64,000 nt of DNA from Prevotella communis (GCF_022024175.1 NZ_CP091794.1:3472001-3536000); one strand, 5' to 3'; shown: positions 8,676 through 16,280, counted from the first letter of the stretch. Numbers and translations are program-made. Notes: generated by a model not told the origin, from the letters alone.

Positions 8676-8683
8676 TATCTTTG
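8676..8683 (+). promoter_or_regulatory. -7 element for the TonB-type receptor
   Basis: TATCTTTG, 21 bases before the ATG at 8705. No good TTTG at -33, as expected for an activator-dependent promoter. Confidence 0.6.
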
Positions 8684-8704
8684 CAATCAAAAAACAGCAA
8701 ACGT

Positions 8705-10729
8705 ATGAAGAGATTGTTTTTTATGCCCCTTCTCGCCACTATGATTGCAGTTCATGCCCAGGACATCAAGGAGGGAGAAATGCTTCACGAGGTCACCGTA
8801 AAAGGGTCGAAGGTTGTTCAACGGGTAGATGGTCAGACCATATATCCCACGCGCCAGCAACTGGAGAGTTCGCCCAACGGCTATTCGCTCTTGTCGAAAC
8901 TGACCCTACCCCACCTGCGTATCGACCCTGTGATGCATACCGTCACGGCTCTTTCCAATCTTGGGAGTGTGCAGGTGCGCATCAACGATATCGTGGCATC
9001 AAAGGAGGACCTGCTTTCGCTTGATATGAAGGCCATACAGCAGATTGACTACATCGATAATCCAGGAGTCAGATATGGTGAGGGGATTGCCTACGTCATC
9101 AATATCATCGTGAAACGGCCTGTCAGCGGATATGACATCGGAGCAGACCTGACAAATACGCTCACGACCGTTAATGGCGACGAGACCGTCTATGGGAAGT
9201 TTAACTATGGAAAGAGCGAGTTTGGCGTGAACTACTCGCTGGACGATCGTAACTTCAAGGGAACGGAATATGAGGAAACGGCGACCTACGAACTGGAGTC
9301 GGGAACAGCATACAACGTCCTGCGCCAACAGTTAGAGGGACAGAACAAAAACCTTGACCAAAAAATCCAGTTGACCTACAGCCTGAGTGATTCCAACTAT
9401 GTGTTCCAGTCGAAACTCTCAGCCCATCGGGACATCCAGCCCAACCGCTTGTTTTCAAGGTTTGAAGGCTACGAAGATCTTTCTTCATCGCGTACCTCAT
9501 CGCCCGTGCTCGACCTCTATTTCCATCATGACTTAGGGGCACATCAGTCGCTCACAACCAATGCCGTAGGAACGTATATCAAGACCGACAGCCACGCTGA
9601 GCACAACGAGGGTGGCAGTTATGCCTACGACGTGACAGGTAAGACTTATTCGCTCTGGACGGAGGCCGTCTATGAGAACCGCCTGAAACCTTTCACGCTC
9701 TCCTTGGGTACCCAGTATGGACAGAAATATATCAATAATGCGTATTCGGGTGATGCCGATGCCTCCAACGCCATGCGATCATCCATGCTCTATTTCTTCG
9801 GGCAACTGAAAGGTCGTCTTGGCAAGCTCGCCTACATGGGGGGCTTGGGCGTGAGCTCCCGATATTACCGGCAAGACCAATGGAATGACCGTTTTCTGCT
9901 GTTCCGTCCTAAGATGACCCTTGCCTATCCGTTGGCCAGGAGCCTGAAGATAAAATACGACTTTGAGGTGTCGCAACACGTATCGCAGATTGCGCTCGTC
10001 AGCGATGTCAGCATCAAGCAGAATGCAATGGAGACGCTCGTGGGCAATCCAGAGATAACCCCCAATCGTGTGACCACGCACGACCTCCGCCTGACATACT
10101 CCACGCCAAGAATCATGAGCGAACTGCAGGGCTACTGGCGACTGAATGCCAACTGCAACATGGAGAAATATTACCGCACGGACGGCCATTTCTATCAGAC
10201 GCAGACAAATGCCGACAACGAGTGCAGTTTCTTCTATATCCAGAGCTATAACCGTTGGGAGGCCATACCCGAGCATCTTTCCCTCACCCTCTACGGTGGC
10301 ATCTACCGCTTTTTCAACTTTACCGATACCTATCGCCATACCTATACGGCATTCAATGGCGGTGCCAGCGCCGAAGCCTATCTTGGGAAATGGACGCTGA
10401 CCGCCTACGCCGACAACGGATGGAACTTCATGGAGGGAGAACATCGTGGGCATCAGGCAGCAGCGTGGTATCTTACGGCTTCCTATCAACTGAAAAACAT
10501 CACCCTGTCCCTGTATGCCCAGCATCCCCTATGCTCTAATCCGCTCAGTCATCAGACAGAGGTCCTTAGCCGATATATCCACAAGGAGGTGTCACAGCAC
10601 AGCCGGGATCTGGGCAACATGCTGACCTTTAACCTCACGTGGCATCTTTCCTCTGGCCGTAAATACCGTGATATCCAACGCACCATGAATCATCGGGATA
10701 CAGAAACAGGAATCCTTCAGGGAAAATAA
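8705..10729 (+). CDS. TonB-dependent receptor-like outer-membrane beta-barrel protein
   Basis: A 674-residue protein with signal peptide (MKRLFFMPLLATMIAVHAQ). The N-terminal part resembles a receptor plug: HEVTVKGSKVVQRVDG, then VRINDIVASKEDLLSLD and IDYIDNPGVRYGEGIAYVI. The rest is barrel-like, with many aromatic alternating strands. It lacks the N-terminal carboxypeptidase-like extension of SusC proteins and has no SusD partner. It resembles the outer-membrane beta-barrel (OMP_b-brl_3-type) receptors of Bacteroidetes. The substrate is unknown. It probably depends on the preceding membrane-tethered regulator, given the repeats in its promoter. Confidence 0.75.
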   Translation: MKRLFFMPLLATMIAVHAQDIKEGEMLHEVTVKGSKVVQRVDGQTIYPTRQQLESSPNGYSLLSKLTLPHLRIDPVMHTVTALSNLGSVQVRINDIVASKEDLLSLDMKAIQQIDYIDNPGVRYGEGIAYVINIIVKRPVSGYDIGADLTNTLTTVNGDETVYGKFNYGKSEFGVNYSLDDRNFKGTEYEETATYELESGTAYNVLRQQLEGQNKNLDQKIQLTYSLSDSNYVFQSKLSAHRDIQPNRLFSRFEGYEDLSSSRTSSPVLDLYFHHDLGAHQSLTTNAVGTYIKTDSHAEHNEGGSYAYDVTGKTYSLWTEAVYENRLKPFTLSLGTQYGQKYINNAYSGDADASNAMRSSMLYFFGQLKGRLGKLAYMGGLGVSSRYYRQDQWNDRFLLFRPKMTLAYPLARSLKIKYDFEVSQHVSQIALVSDVSIKQNAMETLVGNPEITPNRVTTHDLRLTYSTPRIMSELQGYWRLNANCNMEKYYRTDGHFYQTQTNADNECSFFYIQSYNRWEAIPEHLSLTLYGGIYRFFNFTDTYRHTYTAFNGGASAEAYLGKWTLTAYADNGWNFMEGEHRGHQAAAWYLTASYQLKNITLSLYAQHPLCSNPLSHQTEVLSRYIHKEVSQHSRDLGNMLTFNLTWHLSSGRKYRDIQRTMNHRDTETGILQGK

Positions 10730-10757
10730 GCCCTCGCATGGTGGCTCAGTCTGCTAT

Positions 10758-10920
10758 GAACGATGGTTCGGGATGTCAGCGCAAAATTGCGCCCACGTAA
10801 CAGGGTAATGTGCGTCCTGTAGCGTCTTTGTAAGTACTGCATCCAAATTTGGATTGAGTAACCTTTTCCCATGCAATCTCCATCTTTCTAATGTCGCGCA
10901 TGAGATGATTGTGTTGTTTA
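10758..10920 (-). pseudogene. Rha-type phage regulator fragment, copy 1
   Basis: On the minus strand this reads KQHNHLMRDIRKMEIAWEKV and on to TGRTLPCY, then jumps in frame to VGAILR and a stop. The first part is the N-terminal Rha-family region. The VGAILR tail and the bases down to 10758 match the frame-shifted middle of copy 2 (11637-11668). The start codon and first 20 or so codons are missing, apparently by joining at an AAACAAC string that also occurs in the 5' spacer of copy 3. It is a remnant. Confidence 0.65.
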
Positions 10921-11078
10921 AGCGAGAAGAAGGTTGGAATCTTTGCGCATTTACCCGGGGATATCCCGCTCTATTGTGGATAGAACGGGAAAAATATTTA
11001 TATCCTTCTTCAGCCCATGGGCATTCGGTTTTAGAGTTCTGCATTATTTTTATCCTCAGACTGCAATGAAACAGAAAA
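10921..11078. other. Gene-free stretch in the mosaic region
   Basis: The first 28 bases repeat the spacer found before copy 3 (12811-12841). A hairpin with arms CCCGCTCTAT and ATAGAACGGG occupies about 10968-10993. No supported gene is seen. Confidence 0.4.
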
Positions 11079-11303
11079 TCAGGCATGATTGTACGGTGTG
11101 CGAAGATGTTCTTGCAGAATGGCCTCGTTTTTCTCGTTGTCCCACTTGCCCTCTTCCCAAAGACGATCCATCTCGTCGTCAACTCGGCGGGCATAGTAGT
11201 CACAAATCACTTGGCGGAGTTCATTCACCTCCTCTACACTCTTCATCGACCCTAATAGCCTGAGAATGCTCATTTGTGCTTCGTTCAATGCCGTAGTTTT
11301 CAT
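11079..11303 (-). CDS. Orphan antitoxin-like small protein
   Basis: A 74-residue acidic, helical protein starting MKTTALNEAQMSILRLLGSM and ending with a HLRTPYN motif after DEMDRLWEEGKWDNEKNEAI. Small Bacteroidetes proteins of this type sit immediately upstream of PIN-domain toxins and are thought to be their antitoxins. No PIN gene follows here; downstream lies only Rha fragment 1. It could be a solitary antitoxin left after toxin loss or an anti-addiction gene. The start at 11303 is chosen because homology-like sequence begins there. Confidence 0.55.
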   Translation of the reverse strand: MKTTALNEAQMSILRLLGSMKSVEEVNELRQVICDYYARRVDDEMDRLWEEGKWDNEKNEAILQEHLRTPYNHA

Positions 11304-11369
11304 AATTGCATTTTTCAGATTACGCCGCAAATATACAAAAAGATTTTGATAACAAATTCTTTTTTCCAT

Positions 11370-11500
11370 TTTTTCTTAGAAGAAACGTTCAAAAAGGAGC
11401 TAACAATGAATTTTCTACGCTTTTCGTACCATGCCTGGAGGTCTTTCTCAATAATGTGATTTACGTCCATGCCAAACGATAAACCGGATGCCACGGGGGA
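11370..11500 (-). pseudogene. Possible remnant of an ATPase-type N-terminus
   Basis: On the minus strand the segment reads MDVNHIIEKDLQAWYEKRRK before losing coding character. This resembles the start of Bacteroidetes AAA/DUF4143 ATPases just before their Walker A region, but nothing further of such a gene is present. Weak call. Confidence 0.25.
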
Positions 11501-11507
11501 CCTGTCA

Positions 11508-11760
11508 TCACTGGATGCCCATGTCGCGCAGCACCAACTTGGCGCGTGCCTCGTCGTTGAACTTCGTGGCGATGTAGAGACACTCGGGCTTGGTAAGCGA
11601 GTAGCAAGGTACTTCACGAGTTCCACCGTTAGGCTGAACGATGGTTCGGGATGTCAGCGCAAAATTGCGCCCACATACTTTTTCCATGAAGGCTCCATGT
11701 TTCGGATAGCCTTGAGTACATCTTTGTGTTGTTTACCTGTCAGCTCAGCAATTTCGATTT
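11508..11760 (-). pseudogene. Rha-type phage regulator pseudogene, copy 2, frame-shifted and tail-swapped
   Basis: On the minus strand EIAELTGKQHKDVLKAIRNM runs to WKKYVG. One missing base near 11668 then shifts the frame, after which TSRTIVQPNGGTREVPCYSL and CLYIATKFNDEARAKLVLR follow. The tail becomes DMGIQ and stop. VLRDMGIQ is typical of the KilA-C region of BRO-type antirepressors rather than of Rha, so the 3' end appears exchanged. The 5' end is cut by half of the palindromic element at 11755-11799. Non-functional as it stands. Confidence 0.7.
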
Positions 11761-11799
11761 TGACAAATGACCAAATGACCAAATGACCGCGCAAGACAA
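11755..11799. mobile_element. Half copy of the palindromic element
   Basis: The 45 bases from CGATTTTGACAAATGACC onward are identical to 13001-13045 in the full copy nearby. Only this outer arm is present, fused to the 5' end of Rha copy 2. Confidence 0.75.
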
Positions 11800-11904
11800 T
11801 GTGTAAAGGTAAAAACTTGAGTTGAAAGACGAGCGGAGAAGTATCCGGATGAAATGAGCTCAAACAATCTTCGCTTTTCCAAAGCTCGTAATTTTCAACA
11901 AACA

Positions 11905-12432
11905 ATGAAAACAGCAATCCAAATATTTACAAACGAAGTCTTCGGCGAGATTCGTACTTGCCAAGTTAATAACCAAATCATGTTCGTGGGCAAGGATGTG
12001 GCTACGGCGCTGGGATATGCCAAGCCTGAAAACGCTATTGCCACACATGTTGATACCGAAGATAAAACCACTACCCTGATTCAGGGGACTGGTTCTAACT
12101 ATAAATCGAAGATGGTCATCATCAATGAGTCTGGTCTCTACTCACTGATTCTTTCTTCCAAGCTGCCTCAGGCCAAGGAATTTAAACGCTGGGTAACGGC
12201 CGAGGTGCTGCCGCAGATTCGCAAGACGGGTGGTTATATCCCCACTCGCGATGCTGGAGGACGTGAACTGAGCGGCAGGGAAATCCTGGAAAGAGCTGAT
12301 GCCATTGTCGGCCGTACCCTGCAACTACTGAACGAGCCTGCCGAGGACACGCTGACGGCGACACAGGTGGCGAAGACATTCAACATGACCACGCTCGATT
12401 TCAACGCCGTGCTGCGCGAGCCTCGTCGTTGA
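11905..12432 (+). CDS. BRO-N domain antirepressor, C-terminally truncated
   Basis: A 175-residue protein whose first 115 residues form a BRO-N domain (IQIFTNEVFGEIRTCQVNNQ, then FVGKDVATALGYAKPENAI, ESGLYSLILSSKLPQAKEFK, and VTAEVLPQIRKTGGY). Phage antirepressors of this type continue into a KilA-C domain. Here LTATQVAKTFNMTTLDFNAV begins that domain, but after LRE the DNA switches to the reverse complement of Rha copy 4, giving PRR and a stop. ATG at 11905 begins the conserved domain. It may still bind DNA, but the partner-binding end is lost. The joint is at a GCGCG string. Confidence 0.75.
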   Translation: MKTAIQIFTNEVFGEIRTCQVNNQIMFVGKDVATALGYAKPENAIATHVDTEDKTTTLIQGTGSNYKSKMVIINESGLYSLILSSKLPQAKEFKRWVTAEVLPQIRKTGGYIPTRDAGGRELSGREILERADAIVGRTLQLLNEPAEDTLTATQVAKTFNMTTLDFNAVLREPRR

Positions 12433-12797
12433 ACTTCGTGGCGATGTAGAGACACTCGGTCTTAGTAAGCGAGTAGCAAGGTACTTCACGAGTTCCACCG
12501 TTAGGCTGTTTGATGGTTCTGGATGTCAGCCGAAAAATCGACCCACATATTTTTATCCATGCAGGTTCCATCTTTCGGATAGCCTTGAAGATGCCACGGG
12601 GACTGGTACTTCGTTCCACCGTTCGGCAATTGGTAGGTTCTGGACGAGAGTCCAAATTTGGACCCTTGTACTTTTTCCCATGCAATCTCCATCTTTCTAA
12701 TGTTGCGCATGAGATGAAAATGTTGTTTACCTGTCAGCTCAGCAATTTCGAGCGACGTGATTGTTTGTACTGTATGATTAATAATGTTTGTTTTCAT
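12425..12797 (-). pseudogene. Fused Rha-type fragments, copies 3 and 4
   Basis: From an ATG at 12797 the minus strand encodes a proper Rha N-terminus: TSLEIAELTGKQHFHLMRNI, RKMEIAWEKVQGSKFG and YQLPNGGT. Near 12605 it joins, out of frame, a second copy reading GIFKAIRKMEPAWIKICGSI, TSRTIKQPNGGTREVPCYSL and CLYIATKFNDEARA. That copy ends in the junction with the BRO gene. Rha proteins are phage-encoded regulators. Neither copy is complete, and the reading frames differ, so this is a fused remnant. Confidence 0.7.
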
Positions 12798-12885
12798 TGT
12801 TTGAGTTGTTTTAAGCGAGAAGAAGGTTGGAATCTTTGCGCCGATTTCTTCTCCAAAAAAGTGGCTTTTTATCATTTTACAATCT

Positions 12886-13038
12886 GTGGTCATTTGGTCA
12901 AGGTCATTTGGTCAAAATCAATTTCGGGAACGCGGTCATTGCTCACTATATATAAATATAAATATTTATATTATAGTGGCGGATTTTGACAGTCAGTTTT
13001 CGATTTTGACAAATGACCAAATGACCAAATGACCGCGC
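12886..13038. mobile_element. Palindromic mobile-type element, copy A
   Basis: Outer arms are built from repeated TGACCAAA units (GTGGTCATTTGGTCAAGGTC at the left). The centre is an imperfect A/T palindrome bounded by CACTATA and TATAGTG. The internal asymmetric segment TTTCGGGAACGCGGTCATTG lies left of centre, the reverse of copy B at 52911, so the two copies are in opposite orientation. It contains no gene. Copy B shares the full architecture 40 kb away. Confidence 0.8.
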
Positions 13039-13098
13039 AAGACAAAAATAGACAAAATAATCTTGGATATGTATTCGTAGACCGCAATGGAAATGTAG

Positions 13099-13106
13099 TA
13101 CCTTTG
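13099..13106 (+). promoter_or_regulatory. -7 element for the HU-like gene
   Basis: TACCTTTG, 127 bases before the start codon. The transcript would carry a long leader containing three 22-bp repeats. Confidence 0.6.
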
Positions 13107-13120
13107 CATTGTCAAAAATG

Positions 13121-13186
13121 AGCAACACGCCGTATCGCTGACAGCAAAACGCCGGCTCGCTGAAAGCAACACGCCGTTTCTCTCAA
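13121..13186 (+). repeat. Three 22-bp repeats in the HU-like leader
   Basis: Units starting at 13121, 13143 and 13165 share AGCAAMACGCCG followed by TCGCTGAM. The 22-bp period is two helical turns. Being downstream of the -7 element they are probably in the transcribed leader, so they could act as an operator or in RNA. Confidence 0.65.
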
Positions 13187-13232
13187 AACGACACAAATAA
13201 ATCTCAAACCTTAAACCTCAAAATTAAAAACT

Positions 13233-13784
13233 ATGGGAACAATTGAAATTAAGAAGGTGGAACGCAAGGTGACTGTGGGCAAGAAGGGCGAGCAGCGCCA
13301 GCAGGTGAAGAAGACCTACGGTAAGATTATCTATCGCGGCACAATGCGACTCACCGACATGGCCGAGCACATCATGAAGCACGGCAGTATCTATACCGAG
13401 GACGTGGTCATCGGTGTGATCACCAAGCTGAAGAGTTGCATGCAGGAGATGCTGGCCGACGGCTACAAGGTGAAGCTTGACGGCATCGGAACCCTCTACC
13501 CTGTCCTCACCTCCAAGGGCGTTGCTGACGCGAAGGACTTCAGCGCCTCTGAGAATGTCACCCGCCTGGGCATCGCCTTCCTGGCCGACCAGAGCAAGAA
13601 GTCTGCCTACAAGGCTTCCGCCATGCGACAGGGCGCTACGCTGAGCACCCAGCTGTACAGCGAGCTGACGGGCGAAGAGACGGAGAACGGAAACACGGAG
13701 TCAGGGAACAACGGAGGCACGGAGAACGGCGGCGGCAGTTCTAGCTCCGAATCTGGCAACGGCGGAGGTCCCGTCAATCCTTAA
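13233..13784 (+). CDS. HU-like DNA-binding protein with glycine/serine tail
   Basis: A 183-residue protein. Residues 25-125 resemble the Bacteroidetes HU-like family: YRGTMRLTDMAEHIMKHGSI, DVVIGVITKLKSCMQEMLAD, then GYKVKLDGIGTLYPVL and later NVTRLGIAFLADQ. The tail (about 150-183) is low-complexity, rich in Gly, Ser, Asn and Glu, and ends PVNP. HU proteins bend and bind DNA without strict sequence need. In many Bacteroidales genomes this gene is followed by a smalltalk gene and an amidase. Here smalltalk follows but no amidase is found. Confidence 0.85.
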   Translation: MGTIEIKKVERKVTVGKKGEQRQQVKKTYGKIIYRGTMRLTDMAEHIMKHGSIYTEDVVIGVITKLKSCMQEMLADGYKVKLDGIGTLYPVLTSKGVADAKDFSASENVTRLGIAFLADQSKKSAYKASAMRQGATLSTQLYSELTGEETENGNTESGNNGGTENGGGSSSSESGNGGGPVNP

Positions 13785-14007
13785 GCCTCGCACAGAGGTT
13801 ATAATCTCACACAGAAATCACGGAAATCACAGAAATGAGAATCGCCAGCGATTCTTTATCCGCTGAATCCGATTAATCCGTGGTCGAAAGATTTCCGTGA
13901 TTTCTATTTGCTTTGCAAATACTGGAGGCGCAGCCAATTTCTGTGATATCTGTGGTTTCTGTGTGAACTTAAATAATCTATCGGTGTGAAATTAAAACAT
14001 TATTACC
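13785..14007. repeat. Spacer with inverted CACAGAAAT repeats
   Basis: The left block (about 13806-13836) repeats ATCACGGAAATCACAGAAAT. The right block (about 13937-13967) carries the inverse (ATTTCTGTGATATCTGTGG). About 100 bases lie between, with AATCCGATTAATCCGTGGTC in the middle. It contains no open reading frame of note and resembles the filler repeats elsewhere. Confidence 0.6.
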
Positions 14008-14103
14008 ATGAAGAACAAGGAAGTATGGAAGTTCGTGATTCAAACCACGATTAGTATTCTGTCGGCAATTGCCACTGCACTCGGCGTGACCAGCTGCATG
14101 TAA
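14008..14103 (+). CDS. Smalltalk-family 31-residue peptide
   Basis: ATG at 14008 to TAA at 14103 encodes a 31-residue peptide (MKNKEVWKFVIQTTISILSA, then IATALGVTSCM). It is a single hydrophobic helix with a basic N-terminus and a near-terminal TSC that resembles a lipobox. The sequence matches my knowledge of the 'smalltalk protein' family, found after HU-like genes in Bacteroidales. Its function is unknown. A strong hairpin terminator follows 13 bases later. Confidence 0.85.
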   Translation: MKNKEVWKFVIQTTISILSAIATALGVTSCM

Positions 14104-14115
14104 ACGACAAAAGTA

Positions 14116-14152
14116 GGACTGACATTCGAGCATGAATGTCAGCCTTTTTTTT
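14116..14152 (+). terminator. Rho-independent terminator after smalltalk
   Basis: Stem GACTGACATTC / GAATGTCAGCC with a six-base loop, followed by eight T residues. Confidence 0.85.
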
Positions 14153-14334
14153 AAAGCCTCATCTGACAAATCAGAAAGAAAAGACCACGATTCTTGATAC
14201 TATTCATCTTTTTCCTATCCGTTTACTAACAAGTTATCAGCAGCCCTGCATCTCTAACAAAAAACATAAATACGGTTCATGGCAGTGCGAGACGTCTTTC
14301 GTAAATTTGCACCTTCTTTTTTACATGAACCCAT
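14153..14334 (+). promoter_or_regulatory. Upstream region and -7 element of the serine dehydratase remnant
   Basis: TAAATTTG at 14302-14309 is a fair -7 element 26 bases before the ATG at 14335. Nothing else recognisable is in the preceding bases. Confidence 0.4.
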
Positions 14335-14768
14335 ATGAAATCACTCAGAGAACTATTCCGTATTGGGAAAGGCCCATCAAGCAGTCATACGATGGGACCA
14401 GCTAAAGCGGCGCAGATCTACGCCGGACGTCACCCTGAAGCAAAGTGTTTTGAAGTAACCCTCTATGGCAGTCTGGCAGCAACAGACAAGGGTCTGGTCC
14501 GCTAGGACTGCCACGCAAGGCGGCCTCTACCTATTTGAAGGCACAGGACTTCCGCGAGCCACTCAAAACGCGTGGCATGCTGTATGCCTATGCCCGTGCT
14601 GCCGACTCGATTCTCTATGCCATCACTTCTGATGGCACCCATCGCATATCGTTCGACCATGTGGTGCAGGTGATGAAGCGCACCGGCCACGACCTGCCAT
14701 CACTCTACAAGGAAACCAGTCAGGGCGGACTGGCATTGAAATACGAGGAAGAGATGAGCGGTCTTTGA
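14335..14768 (+). pseudogene. sdaA: L-serine dehydratase with a large internal deletion
   Basis: The 5' part (14335-14505) encodes MKSLRELFRIGKGPSSSHTM and GPAKAAQIYAGRHPEAK, the start of the iron-sulfur L-serine ammonia-lyase, then a stop. The 3' part, in another frame from about 14502, encodes LGLPRKAASTYLKAQDFREP, GMLYAYARAADSILYAI and HDLPSLYKETSQGGLAL, the end of the same enzyme. About 260 middle codons, including the cluster-binding cysteines, are missing. The joint follows LYGSLAATDKG. It cannot make an active enzyme. A short protein from the 3' part could start at ATG 14574. Confidence 0.75.
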
Positions 14769-14828
14769 GCTTTTTATAATAAACGCCTCTTCTCTCCGTT
14801 ATATAGGATATACGACAGATAACGACCA

Positions 14829-16280
14829 ATGTACAAAAAAACGATTACCACAATCATCCTCGTCGCCGCCACCCTGACCGCGACGGCACAGGTCCTCACC
14901 AAGCAGCAGATGCTGGAGGACTACGACCAGCTCTATACGACGCTGACCACGAAGGTGCCGCACTTTGCCGTGCGCAAGCGTGTGACGGGCATCGACATCC
15001 CCAAGGAACTGCGGCGCATACGGCACGACATCGACACCGTGACCTGCGACGGCGGTTTCTACGACGTCATCTTCCGCGCCCTCGCCGCCTGCAACGACAA
15101 GCATATCAGCCCCAACCAGACCCGTGACTCCGTGGCTATGGCTCATACGATGGATGCCTACAGGAACCACTTCCGCTACGGCAATGCCAATGCCAAAGGC
15201 ATTTTCTACATCGACGGCAAGTACCTGACGCTTGGCTTCAAGGACAAGGACACCGAGGTCATCCCATTCTTCGCCGAACTGACCCACGTGAACGGCATCC
15301 CCGTTGACAAGTACGTGGCCAAGTACAACAGCCGTGTGAACAGTGCCAACCGCTGGGACTTCAAGCACAAGAAGGCGTGGGCCAGCAGCCTCTTCGACCC
15401 GCGCATCATCTACAAGACCGACAAGTTCACGTGGACGGTCGTCATCGACGGCAAGCCGCAGACCTTCGACATGACGGGGCTGGCGTACAACATACCCCGC
15501 GTCAAATCCGACAACGGAGCCTACAAGGTGAACTACTTCGACCGCGACTCCACGCTCTACATCCGCATCCCAGAGATGAAAATCGGCCAGGCCGAATGGC
15601 TTGAGAACCAGATTGCCAGTCACAAGGGCAAGGCCATCCGTCGCGTCATCATCGATGTGCGCGGCAATGGCGGCGGCAACGACATGACGTGGCACCGCGT
15701 CCTCTCGGCCATCATCGACCGCCCCCTGCATTATAGCATCCGGCAGGCCGTGAAAGACCTCAGCGTCCTCGGTGGCGAATACACAGACCCCCGCGAAATC
15801 AAGGTCTATGGCGACCGCCTCACCGCCTTTCTCGACGAGGACAGCGAGACCACGCTGCAGCCCAGCGACCGCACTATCGGCTACAGCGGCACCATCTACA
15901 TCATGTTTGACCACAACATCTTCTCCTCCACCTACGCCCTTCTCTCCGCCTGTCTCAGCAGCGACCGCCTCGTCAGCGTAGGCCGACCCAGCGGCTTCCT
16001 CGGCGGACTCGGCGGCACCCCGTGGGGCGACATCCTTCGCCATTCGCGCTTCTCCTACCGCTATCCCATCACGCTGGAGATAACCGATGCCGATGCCGCC
16101 AATCCCGAGACGTACTACAAAGACCAAGTGGAGATAGAAGTATGGCCGACCATCGAGCAACTGCGCACCCAGACCTTCTACGACGGCGGCCAGCACACTG
16201 AGGATTTTCTCTACAATCACGACTGGGTGTTCCGCAGAATATTGGAGGAGTCGAAGAAATATAAAAATGAAAATATATAG
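14829..16280 (+). CDS. Secreted S41-family peptidase
   Basis: A 483-residue protein with signal peptide (MYKKTITTIILVAATLTATA, cleavage after AQ). It is an S41/TSPc peptidase: RRVIIDVRGNGGGND carries the strand and GNGGG motif, and DHNIFSSTYALLSACL carries the nucleophile serine region. No clear PDZ domain is present, unlike CtpA at 27671. It should act in the periplasm or outside the cell on unknown proteins. The gene is markedly GC-rich with CGC- and GAC-heavy codons compared with its AT-rich downstream neighbour. It stands between a pseudogene and an orphan kinase-like gene, so horizontal gain is possible. Confidence 0.75.
   Translation: MYKKTITTIILVAATLTATAQVLTKQQMLEDYDQLYTTLTTKVPHFAVRKRVTGIDIPKELRRIRHDIDTVTCDGGFYDVIFRALAACNDKHISPNQTRDSVAMAHTMDAYRNHFRYGNANAKGIFYIDGKYLTLGFKDKDTEVIPFFAELTHVNGIPVDKYVAKYNSRVNSANRWDFKHKKAWASSLFDPRIIYKTDKFTWTVVIDGKPQTFDMTGLAYNIPRVKSDNGAYKVNYFDRDSTLYIRIPEMKIGQAEWLENQIASHKGKAIRRVIIDVRGNGGGNDMTWHRVLSAIIDRPLHYSIRQAVKDLSVLGGEYTDPREIKVYGDRLTAFLDEDSETTLQPSDRTIGYSGTIYIMFDHNIFSSTYALLSACLSSDRLVSVGRPSGFLGGLGGTPWGDILRHSRFSYRYPITLEITDADAANPETYYKDQVEIEVWPTIEQLRTQTFYDGGQHTEDFLYNHDWVFRRILEESKKYKNENI

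Noticed and set aside
10754..11203. A 149-residue open frame on the minus strand
   Set aside because: It reads Rha fragment 1 partly in the wrong frame and crosses the antitoxin-like gene; it is not a protein.
14799..16220. A 473-residue open frame on the minus strand
   Set aside because: It is opposite the S41 peptidase and results from GC-rich codons. The peptidase has a signal peptide and catalytic motifs; the reverse frame has low-complexity Val/Ala/Gly sequence.
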